Below the pieces are notes generated by a model that was not told the origin of the DNA, searched no databases, and saw only the letters and a list, made by a program, of their open reading frames with translations. A stretch of DNA of 33,713 nt from Actinomycetota bacterium (GTDB lineage: Bacteria > Actinomycetota > Actinomycetes > Nanopelagicales > Nanopelagicaceae), in the NCBI GenBank assembly GCA_016195215.1, contig JACPZY010000168.1:1-33713 (forward strand), in the 5' to 3' direction. The stretch's first letter is position 1. Each line of letters starts with the position of its first letter. Positions 7,695 through 15,817 of this stretch are shown here, piece after piece. The position numbers were made by a program, and so were the translations under genes.

Positions 7695-8846
7695 ATGACT
7701 AAATTACGAATCACAACTATGGCAAGTATGGCGGTGATGATCCTTTCACTCAGCGGCTTGGTCATATCCCCGGCGGATGCAGCTGTTGATCGTTCAGGCA
7801 AAGTGTGCGTTCAGGAGGGCATGGTGGTGAGTTCCGGTGGAGTGACAAACACCTGTGCGAAAACCGACAAAGGCCTCTTCTACACTCCATCTAGAAAGTT
7901 GAGCGGATCCCTCACGGTTGTATGTGGGGCGACGGAGGCTTGGTGTGGGGCAATGACTAAGGCATTCACCAATAAGACTGGGGTAAATACGAAATTTGTC
8001 CGGCTCTCGTCTGGCGAAACAGTGGCTCGTTTAGATGCCGCAAAGAATAATCCAGAGTTCGATGTGTGGCACGGTGGACCAGCAGATGGTTTCGGAGTAG
8101 CAAGGATCGGAAACCTCATCGAAAAGTATCTATCCCCTACTCGAAATATGATTCCCGCGAAATACCAAGACACTGACGGATATTGGACCGGCGTTTATGT
8201 TGGGGCTCTCGGATTTTGCTCCAATACCAAAGAGCTCAAGCGGCTCGGAGTGGCCGTTCCAAGAAGTTGGGCGGACCTCCTTAATCCGAAACTCAAGCGC
8301 CAGATTTCAACTGCTCATCCTTCGACTTCAGGCACTGCTTTTACGACCCTTTGGACGCAAGTCACCCGTTTGGGATCCGAGGAAGCGGGTATTGCATACA
8401 TGAAGAAACTACATAACAATATTCTTCAATACACCAAAAGTGGTGTCGGCCCAGTTCAGATTGTTGGACGTGGAGAAGCAGCAATAGGTATCGTGTTCTC
8501 GCATGATTGCGTTGCTGGTGCCGAACAAGGTTTGCCACTCAAGGTCTCCTTTCCATCAGAGGGTACAGGGTACGAAATTGGTGGAGTCGCCCTCGTGAAA
8601 GGTGCGAAAAATCCGGAAGCCGCAAAAGCCTATATCGATTTTGCACTGTCGGCTGAGGCTCAAAATTTGGGGCCAACCGTGGCGGCATATCAAGTTTTAA
8701 CAAATCCACGAACAAAACTTGATAGGAGAATGGTGGCACTGAAGAAATTGGCTATTGTCAATTACGACTTCGAGAAGGCGGCCGCATCAAAGAAAGCCCT
8801 GACGGCTAGATTTGATAGCGAAGTAGCAGTTGCACCAAAAGTTTAA
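7695..8846 (+). CDS. ABC transporter substrate-binding protein, AfuA/FbpA type
   Basis: Signal peptide, then LTVVCGATEAWCGAMTKAFTNKTGVNTKFVRLSSGETVARLDAAKNNPEFDVWHGGPADGF...HPSTSGTAFTTLWTQ...VFSHDCVAGAEQGLPL. Confidence 0.88.
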   Translation: MTKLRITTMASMAVMILSLSGLVISPADAAVDRSGKVCVQEGMVVSSGGVTNTCAKTDKGLFYTPSRKLSGSLTVVCGATEAWCGAMTKAFTNKTGVNTKFVRLSSGETVARLDAAKNNPEFDVWHGGPADGFGVARIGNLIEKYLSPTRNMIPAKYQDTDGYWTGVYVGALGFCSNTKELKRLGVAVPRSWADLLNPKLKRQISTAHPSTSGTAFTTLWTQVTRLGSEEAGIAYMKKLHNNILQYTKSGVGPVQIVGRGEAAIGIVFSHDCVAGAEQGLPLKVSFPSEGTGYEIGGVALVKGAKNPEAAKAYIDFALSAEAQNLGPTVAAYQVLTNPRTKLDRRMVALKKLAIVNYDFEKAAASKKALTARFDSEVAVAPKV

Positions 8847-8874
8847 TCTCACTCCCAAAGTTTGATGACCGCTT

Positions 8875-8924
8875 GAGAATTCTGAGGGTTTATGGAATGG
8901 GTTTCCTAAACCTTCAGAATTCTC
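8875..8924. repeat. 18-bp inverted repeat, one mismatch, 14-nt loop
   Basis: GAGAATTCTGAGGGTTTA (8875-8892) / TAAACCTTCAGAATTCTC (8907-8924). Confidence 0.9.
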
Positions 8925-8944
8925 ACCGTGAGGAGAAACTAAAC

Positions 8945-10684
8945 GTGATTGATGTGACCGTTCCTAGAGTTGTGAAGAAACTGAGAAACCCCATGAGAAG
9001 TAGTTCAAAGGTTCGCCTGGATCGAGTTACGAGATTCGTTCTGTGGTTCACCCTCGCTCTTCTGGCAATGCTTATCATCTTTCCATTGGGGAATATTTTG
9101 GTCACGGCCTCCCGCGAGAGTGGAAGGGAAGTATTTGCTGCGCTCTTTTCGTCGTCGGTGACTCAGCAGATCGTAAAGAATACGATTTTGTTAGGCGTTA
9201 CCGTGGGCCTTTTAGGAACATCTATCGGCTTCTTATTCGCCTATGCACAAACGCGACTTGAGTTCCGTGGTAAAAGGATTCTTCACATCATTAGTCTCGT
9301 CCCTCTTATATCACCGCCATTTGCCTTTGCGACCGCCATTATTATTCTTTTCGGTCGAAGTGGCATCATTACCCGCGACTTGCTGGGGTTGAGTCCTATC
9401 CTTTATGGCTTTCCAGGACTCGTAATAGTTCTGACCACCTCATTCTTCCCGGTTGCGTATATGAACATACTTGGAATGATGCGCAGTTTGGACCCCTCCC
9501 TTGATGAGGCCGCATCGATACTAGGCGCTTCTAAGTTCAGGGTCTTTGTGAAAGTCACCCTACCCATGCTCATCCCCGGAATCGCGAGCTCCTTTCTCCT
9601 TCTATTTGTGGAATCTATCGCAGACCTGGCAAATCCTCTGGTAATCGGGGGAGATTTCACTGTGCTTTCATCGCGTGCTTACATTGCGATCAACGGGGAC
9701 TATGACGTTGCAGCTGGCGCGGCATATTCGGTCGTTTTGCTCATACCCGGTCTTCTTGTTTTTCTACTGCAGCGGTATTGGGCTCAACGTAGAAATATCG
9801 TTTCTGTCACTGGCAAACCATCTGGTCGAATAAGTCCGGTAGAATCAAAATCTGCGAAAATTGCTTTGTTGGCGGTACCTTTTACAGTCTCATTTCTTAT
9901 AGTGCTCGTGTACATAACGGTTATTGTCGGTGGTTTTGTGAAGGTACTCGGTGTAAACAACACCTTGACGATGGAGCACTATTCCTATGTTTTTAGTGGA
10001 ATCGGCAACGAAGCTATATTCAAGACAACTTTGCTAGCTCTCATTGCTACGCCACTAGCCGGAATTTTCGGAATGATTCTGGCCTGGCTAATAGTGAGAA
10101 AAATTCGACGGGGACGACAGGCGATGGACTTCTTGGGGATGTTAGGAATTGCCGTCCCTGGCACAGTACTAGGTATCGGATATGCAGTGACCTTCAATCA
10201 CACTACCAAACTTGGCAATTTCGGAATTGTGCCACAACTTGCTGGTGGGGGTGCAATTTTCGGTGGTGCACTCGCAATCATTATGGTTTACACAATTCGT
10301 TCTAGTCCAGCGGGGCAACGTTCGGGTATCGCCGCGCTGCAACAGATTGATCCGGCGATAGATGAAGCTGCATCCTCGCTGGGCGCTTCTGGCGTAGTTA
10401 CATTCCGGAAGATCACGCTTCCACTTATTCGGGGAGCACTTCTCACTGGTCTTATGTTTGCTTTTGCGCGTTCAATGACGACGCTCTCTCCAATTATCTT
10501 TATCACAACACCAGATACACCTATCATGACGTCCAGAATCCTCTCCGAAGTCGATGGAGGACGATTTGGAAATGCTTTCGCTTTCAGCTCGATTCTCATC
10601 GTCCTTGTCCTGATCGCCTTGGGAGTGATCAATCTCTTCGTCAAAGGCCGACCCACTCTCTCCCTTACCACCCCAATTGACTGA
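8945..10684 (+). CDS. ABC transporter two-domain permease, FbpB/AfuB type
   Basis: Two BPD_transp-type domains with EAA loops (DEAASILGASKFRVFVKVTLPML; DEAASSLGASGVVTFRKITLPLI). GTG at 8945 has AGGAG upstream; the listed TTG at 8873 would run through the hairpin. Confidence 0.92.
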   Translation: MIDVTVPRVVKKLRNPMRSSSKVRLDRVTRFVLWFTLALLAMLIIFPLGNILVTASRESGREVFAALFSSSVTQQIVKNTILLGVTVGLLGTSIGFLFAYAQTRLEFRGKRILHIISLVPLISPPFAFATAIIILFGRSGIITRDLLGLSPILYGFPGLVIVLTTSFFPVAYMNILGMMRSLDPSLDEAASILGASKFRVFVKVTLPMLIPGIASSFLLLFVESIADLANPLVIGGDFTVLSSRAYIAINGDYDVAAGAAYSVVLLIPGLLVFLLQRYWAQRRNIVSVTGKPSGRISPVESKSAKIALLAVPFTVSFLIVLVYITVIVGGFVKVLGVNNTLTMEHYSYVFSGIGNEAIFKTTLLALIATPLAGIFGMILAWLIVRKIRRGRQAMDFLGMLGIAVPGTVLGIGYAVTFNHTTKLGNFGIVPQLAGGGAIFGGALAIIMVYTIRSSPAGQRSGIAALQQIDPAIDEAASSLGASGVVTFRKITLPLIRGALLTGLMFAFARSMTTLSPIIFITTPDTPIMTSRILSEVDGGRFGNAFAFSSILIVLVLIALGVINLFVKGRPTLSLTTPID

Positions 10685-10727
10685 GGGCATCGAAACTATG
10701 ACTGGCGCCAAACAAAGGAGCAAATAG

Positions 10728-11885
10728 ATGTCCAAGACCTCGCAATATTCTGCGGCTAGTAATGGCTCTTCAACTGAAGAATCGGAGTCCAGCCGTCTTG
10801 AATTAATCAATTTATCAAAGGAATTTGGCCAAGGCTCTGAGCGCGTAATCGCGGTTGATAATATTAATTTGAGCATTCACCCAGGAGAATTTCTCACTTT
10901 GCTTGGACCTTCTGGCTGCGGTAAAACAACTACCTTGAGAATGATTGCCGGTTTTGAACGTCCCAGCTCTGGCGAAATTCTCCTGGATGATCAGGATATG
11001 AGTAAGTTGACTCCAGATCGTCGTCCAATGGGAATGGTTTTTCAATCGTACGCACTCTTCCCTCATATGAGTGTTTATGAGAATGTTGCTTTCGGCTTGA
11101 AAATAAAGAAACTTCCTGCAAAACAGATTGAACAGGAAGTCGGATTTGTCTTGGCCACCATGAGTCTGCAATTCCTAGCTAATCGCGCGCCACATCAGCT
11201 TTCTGGGGGCCAACAGCAGAGAGTTGCTCTAGCGAGGGCGATGGTTACCCGTCCTAAGGTTCTGCTTTTCGACGAACCGCTTAGTAACCTGGACGCCAAA
11301 CTTCGCGCGCAAATGCGGATTGAGATTCGCCAGTTGCAGCAGCGTCTGGGAATTACGAGTATTTTTGTGACTCACGATCAAGATGAAGCGATGAGCATTT
11401 CTGATCGAATCGTTGTCATGAGAAATGCTCAAATTGAGCAAGTTGGCGCACCAGCGGAGATTTATCTTCATCCAAAAGGCATATTTGTCGCTGATTTTGT
11501 TGGAAGATCAAATTTTCTCGCGGTAGATAAGGTGCATGCTAAGAAGAAGTCAGGCAAGGTTGCAATAAGGGTTCTGGGTAAGGATTTAGAGGTTGAAGCG
11601 CATGAGAGTGCCCTGCAGGCCTCCGCGCCGGTGCTTCTCATACGCCCCGAGTCCATCCGTGTTTCCAAATCCAAGTCGGAGGCGACGACAATTTCTGGCA
11701 CAGATGGACGCGTACTCAATGTGGTCTTTTATGGCGAACACGTTGAATACTCGATAGAGACGGAAAAGGGGAATCTTGTAGCTGTCGTCTCGGATCCAAA
11801 ATACGATGAAATCGTCCCGATCGGACAAATGGCTGAATTTTCCTTCGATCAAGAGAGAGCATGGCTGCTCCCGGCTGACGCCTAG
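10728..11885 (+). CDS. ABC transporter ATPase, FbpC/AfuC (PotA-like) type
   Basis: Walker A LGPSGCGKTTTLRM, signature LSGGQQQRVALARA, Walker B VLLFDEPLSNLDAKLR, C-terminal TOBE-like region. Confidence 0.95.
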   Translation: MSKTSQYSAASNGSSTEESESSRLELINLSKEFGQGSERVIAVDNINLSIHPGEFLTLLGPSGCGKTTTLRMIAGFERPSSGEILLDDQDMSKLTPDRRPMGMVFQSYALFPHMSVYENVAFGLKIKKLPAKQIEQEVGFVLATMSLQFLANRAPHQLSGGQQQRVALARAMVTRPKVLLFDEPLSNLDAKLRAQMRIEIRQLQQRLGITSIFVTHDQDEAMSISDRIVVMRNAQIEQVGAPAEIYLHPKGIFVADFVGRSNFLAVDKVHAKKKSGKVAIRVLGKDLEVEAHESALQASAPVLLIRPESIRVSKSKSEATTISGTDGRVLNVVFYGEHVEYSIETEKGNLVAVVSDPKYDEIVPIGQMAEFSFDQERAWLLPADA

Positions 11886-11931
11886 TGGTGGGCTAATTCT
11901 CCAAAAATTGGAAACTCAGGTATGGATCCAA

Positions 11932-11976
11932 CTACGAGGGTTCGGACACCTGCGGGGCTACTGGTGGTTTAATTTG
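11932..11976 (+). repeat. Degenerate copy of tRNA-Glu 3' end and downstream flank (att-like or tRNA remnant)
   Basis: CTACGAGGGTTCGGACACCTGCGGGGCTACTGGTGGTTTAATTTG matches 5795-5839 at 38/45 positions, same orientation. Confidence 0.8.
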
Positions 11977-11999
11977 CTCTGGCTTTCTAGACTGTCTCT

Positions 12000-12461
12000 A
12001 TGGATATCAAGGAATACTCAGCGCTATTTGAAGCATCTACTCAATATTTCGCCGACACCGTTACGGCGCTCTCCGATAGCGATCTCGATCGCCACCAACC
12101 CGATGGTTGGTCGCCACGTCAGGTGATTCATCATATTGCTGATAGCGAAACCCAGTCCTATGTTCGCTTGCGACGTCTTGTTGCCGAACCTGACGGTTCT
12201 CTCATCCAAGGTTATGACGAAGGGGCTTGGGCTGAAAATAAGACTCTGGATTATAAAGATCTTCCGGTTGAAAACTCTTTTGCAGTCTTCCTCTCAGTGC
12301 GTGCGGCTTCACTTGACATTATCAAGCGCTTGACGGAGAAGGATTTGGAAAAGTACGGCGAACATTCTGAGAGTGGTAGGTACACGATTGAGAAATGGCT
12401 AAAGAGCTACACGAAACATCCACGTGATCATGCCGATCAGATAAAGAGCGCTCTGGCTTAG
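12000..12461 (+). CDS. DinB-like family protein
   Basis: PDGWSPRQVIHHIADSE and KHPRDHADQI, the spaced histidines of DinB/YfiT-like proteins. Confidence 0.82.
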   Translation: MDIKEYSALFEASTQYFADTVTALSDSDLDRHQPDGWSPRQVIHHIADSETQSYVRLRRLVAEPDGSLIQGYDEGAWAENKTLDYKDLPVENSFAVFLSVRAASLDIIKRLTEKDLEKYGEHSESGRYTIEKWLKSYTKHPRDHADQIKSALA

Positions 12462-12488
12462 CAACTCTTGCTTTGGTAACTTTCCTCT

Positions 12489-12887
12489 ATGCCCATTGCA
12501 CATTACCGCCATCCGACAATTGACTGTCCAGATCCGCTTGCTCTTGCGAAGTTTTATGCTTCGCTGGCAGATTTGGAAATTGAAGATCTGAAGGATTTTC
12601 CGCTGGAGAAAATCACCTGGCTCACCCTGCAAGATAAAGATGGGCGATCCGTTCTGGCTTTTGCCAAGGTGGAGAACTATCTTGCACCGACGTGGCCAGA
12701 GGGCGATGTTCCGCAACAGGCACATCTGGAATTTAGTGTGCTAGACCTTGATGTGGCCGAGGCGGCGGCAATATCAATAGGAGCGCGGAAGGCAGAGTTC
12801 CAACCCGGAGAAGATTTTCGAGTTTACTTCGACCCCGTTGGGCATCCGTTCTGTCTCATCCTGAATTACTCGGGAATCAATACTTAA
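12489..12887 (+). CDS. VOC/glyoxalase-like family protein
   Basis: DCPDPLALAKFYASLADLE ... HLEFSVLDLDVAEAAAISIGARK ... VYFDPVGHPFCL. Confidence 0.88.
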   Translation: MPIAHYRHPTIDCPDPLALAKFYASLADLEIEDLKDFPLEKITWLTLQDKDGRSVLAFAKVENYLAPTWPEGDVPQQAHLEFSVLDLDVAEAAAISIGARKAEFQPGEDFRVYFDPVGHPFCLILNYSGINT

Positions 12888-13617
12888 CTTTCTCCCACCC
12901 AGGGCGCGCCTTGCTGCTGCCAGCATTGGTACGTCCGTCGCGAGTTCTGTAAATAATCGGCGGTCGGAAGAGATACCCGATTGGCGCACTCATCGCATGC
13001 ACCAGACGCGTGAATGGCCAGATGATAAAGAGGAGCATGCCCAGTACTGCGTGAATTCTGAAAGGGAGGGGGGTCTGAGCCATCAGAGTTCCATCCGGTT
13101 GGAGAAAGAGAATGGACCTAAACCAAGGTGAGACAGTTTCGCGATAATTACTTGCTCTGCCGATAACCCCAGCGCCTGAAAGAGTTGCAACGCCTCCTGC
13201 AAGCAGAGTGGCCAGAAGAAATAAGTACATCGTTTTGTCATTCTTCGTTGTTGCTGCAAAGACTGTGGCTGTGGTCCGACGTCTGTAAATAAGAAGGATG
13301 ATTCCAAGAACCGTCGCGACCCCAGCGAATCCACCCATTGTGATTGCGCCAATGTGATATGTCTCCTGGCTAATTCCAATTGTTTCTGTCCACTCTTTTG
13401 GAATTAGGAGTCCGACGATATGACCTCCGATCACCGCAAAGAGTCCAAGGTGGAAGAGTGGCCCGGCAATGCTAAGAAGTCGACCTTCATAGATTTGGGA
13501 TGAGCGTGTTGTCCAACTAAATTTGTCATACCGGTACCGCCAGATCAGACCAATGACGAAGGATCCAATGGCAATGTATGGAAGTACTGACCAGAGCAAT
13601 ATATCTAACGAGCTCAT
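12877..13617 (-). CDS. narI: Respiratory nitrate reductase gamma subunit
   Basis: Multi-TM cytochrome b type with spaced histidines (GPLFHLGLFAVIGGHIVGLL; RIHAVLGMLLFIIWPFTRLVHAMSAP); end of narGHJI. Confidence 0.94.
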   Translation of the reverse strand: MSSLDILLWSVLPYIAIGSFVIGLIWRYRYDKFSWTTRSSQIYEGRLLSIAGPLFHLGLFAVIGGHIVGLLIPKEWTETIGISQETYHIGAITMGGFAGVATVLGIILLIYRRRTTATVFAATTKNDKTMYLFLLATLLAGGVATLSGAGVIGRASNYRETVSPWFRSILFLQPDGTLMAQTPLPFRIHAVLGMLLFIIWPFTRLVHAMSAPIGYLFRPPIIYRTRDGRTNAGSSKARPGWEKVKY

Positions 13618-14261
13618 ACGCGAACTCCATCTGCTACTAGGGCTGAGTTTGATGAGAAAGGTTCGAGTGCAATGGTGATTGCGCCGCTAAGGCCAACAAA
13701 TTCTTGTGGCGGCCCATTGAGTGCGATAGCGCGTGCTCGCTCGGCGATGGCAGGAGTCATCGGTGCCAAAGTCTCGACAACGGCGTCTAATACAGAGGCA
13801 TAGAAGGAACCAGCTGAATGGAGCGCATCTCTAATTAATTCAATCGGTGCTCGGTGTTCGGCAAGAAGGAGTGCTCCTTCAATGGGATCCACCAGTGCTG
13901 CAAATTCAAGTACCACGGCGAGATGATCTGGAAGTTCCTCATCTGTAAGAGTAATTCCTACTGATTTATAGACCTCTTTGAAGTAGAGAAGTGCCATGCC
14001 TCGATTTCGTGTATCTCCGTGTGTCCACGAGGTAAGGAAGAGAGAGCAGCGACGGCGCATGTCAAAGATCTCGACATAGTGACGTTGGATCTCATCCAAT
14101 GCCATCGCCTCTATCGTTGAAAAAAAAGTGACGAAGGATGCACCGGCCGGGCTGCCAATATCTAGAGACATCGACTTCAACTCTTCCCGTCTTGCCAGGA
14201 ACCGCTCATCTGGGTAGACCAGGAGTGAGGACGCGATCATCTGAATTCTGGCGGTATTCAC
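13614..14261 (-). CDS. narJ: Nitrate reductase assembly chaperone
   Basis: FFSTIEAMALDEIQRHYVEIFDMRRRCSLFLTSWTHGDTRNRGMALL; probable GTG start at 14261 overlapping the narH stop. Confidence 0.92.
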   Translation of the reverse strand: MNTARIQMIASSLLVYPDERFLARREELKSMSLDIGSPAGASFVTFFSTIEAMALDEIQRHYVEIFDMRRRCSLFLTSWTHGDTRNRGMALLYFKEVYKSVGITLTDEELPDHLAVVLEFAALVDPIEGALLLAEHRAPIELIRDALHSAGSFYASVLDAVVETLAPMTPAIAERARAIALNGPPQEFVGLSGAITIALEPFSSNSALVADGVRV

Positions 14262-15817
14262 TTTGTCTGCCGATCTCTCATTATTTGGAAGTTCTCGATT
14301 GTGACGGGCACAGGGTTTCCTGAGGAGCGACCAAAAGGACCACCGCCCATCGCTTCTACTCCATCGATTCCATCCAACGAACAACCAAGGTGATCCAACT
14401 CTCTGGCCTGCTCGGTGTGAGCTGCGGGGATGACATACCTGTCCTCGTATTTTGCGATTGCGAGGAGTCGGTACATCTCGTAAATGTTCTCTTGGTCCAT
14501 TCCAACTGCTTCAGGAATTTCTGGTCGAGGCTCGCGACCCAAGTTGATATCTCGCATATATGAGCGCATCGCCGAGAGTTTTCGAAGCGTGCCAGTGACT
14601 ACATCAACATCTCCGGCAGAGAATAGTTCGGCCAGGTATTCGATTGGGATACGGAGGGCTTCTATCGCTCCAAATAGATTTCCTGCTTCCTCGCCATCGT
14701 GTCCCGTCTCCGTGAGGACATCAACTATGGGCGATAGGGGAGGTACGTACCAGACCATTGGCATGGTCCGATACTCAGGGTGCAGTGGAAGTGCAATTTT
14801 GTAAATCTTCGCCAATTTGTAAACTGGTGATTTTTGCGCGGCGATTAGCCAATCCTCTGGAATTCCCTCGGCACGTGCCGCTGTCAATACTTCTGGATCG
14901 TATGGATCGAGCATCAGATCCAGTTGAGTTTGGTAGAGATCTTGATCGTTCTCTACCGATGCGGCTTCCAAAACCTTATCTGCATCGTAAAGAAAGAGCC
15001 CGAGATAACGCAGACGCCCAACACAGGTCTCTGAACATACGGTTGGCAATCCGATTTCAAGTCGGGGGTAGCACATCGTGCACTTCTCGGCTTTGCCTGT
15101 TTTATGGTTGAAGTAGATCTTCTTATAAGGACAGGCCGAGACACACATCCGCCAGCCCTTGCACTGCTGCTGGTCGACGAGAACGATTCCGTCCTCTGCC
15201 CTTTTGTAGATTGCGCCCGATGGGCAAGCGGCAACACAAGCTGGGTTGAGGCAATGTTCGCAGATGCGTGGAAGGTAGAACATGAAGGTCTCTTCAAAAG
15301 CGAGTTTTACCTTTGTTGTTACATCTTCGGCAAGTTTTTGAAGTATGGGGTCTTTCTCGATATTTTCAGGGCCTCCTCCGAGGTCGTCATCCCAGTTTGC
15401 CGACCACTCGATTTTCATCGGCTTGCCAGTGAGCAGTGACTTTGGTCGCGCAACTGGAGTCTGTTCTCCTAGTGGCGCGCTAATCAAATTGTCGTACTCA
15501 TATGTCCATGGTTCGTAGTAATCCTTGATGTTGAGCATTCTTGGATTGGAGAAGATGGAGAGCAGGCGACGGGCTTTACTGCCGCTCTTAAGACGGAGCC
15601 TGCCGCCACGTGTGCGAACCCATCCTCCCTTTGCTTTCTCTTGATCCTCATATCGCCTTGGATAGCCCTGACCTGGACGGGTCTCTACATTGTTAAACCA
15701 GGCGTACTCAAGACCGGAGCGATTTGTCCATGCGTGCTTACACGTCACCGAACATGTGTGGCACCCGATGCACTTATCAAGGTTCATCACCATGCCCATT
15801 TGGGCCATAACCTTCAT
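14258..15817 (-). CDS. narH: Respiratory nitrate reductase beta subunit
   Basis: Fe-S clusters: DKCIGCHTCSVTCKHAWTNR, CEHCLNPACVAACPSGAIYKR, QQCKGWRMCVSACPYKKIYFN, EKCTMCYPRLE. Confidence 0.97.
   Translation of the reverse strand: MKVMAQMGMVMNLDKCIGCHTCSVTCKHAWTNRSGLEYAWFNNVETRPGQGYPRRYEDQEKAKGGWVRTRGGRLRLKSGSKARRLLSIFSNPRMLNIKDYYEPWTYEYDNLISAPLGEQTPVARPKSLLTGKPMKIEWSANWDDDLGGGPENIEKDPILQKLAEDVTTKVKLAFEETFMFYLPRICEHCLNPACVAACPSGAIYKRAEDGIVLVDQQQCKGWRMCVSACPYKKIYFNHKTGKAEKCTMCYPRLEIGLPTVCSETCVGRLRYLGLFLYDADKVLEAASVENDQDLYQTQLDLMLDPYDPEVLTAARAEGIPEDWLIAAQKSPVYKLAKIYKIALPLHPEYRTMPMVWYVPPLSPIVDVLTETGHDGEEAGNLFGAIEALRIPIEYLAELFSAGDVDVVTGTLRKLSAMRSYMRDINLGREPRPEIPEAVGMDQENIYEMYRLLAIAKYEDRYVIPAAHTEQARELDHLGCSLDGIDGVEAMGGGPFGRSSGNPVPVTIENFQIMRDRQTK

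Noticed and set aside
11926-11976. Second functional tRNA-Glu gene
   Set aside because: Only the 3' portion is similar; acceptor 5' strand, D-arm and anticodon arm are missing and the T-stem is mismatched.
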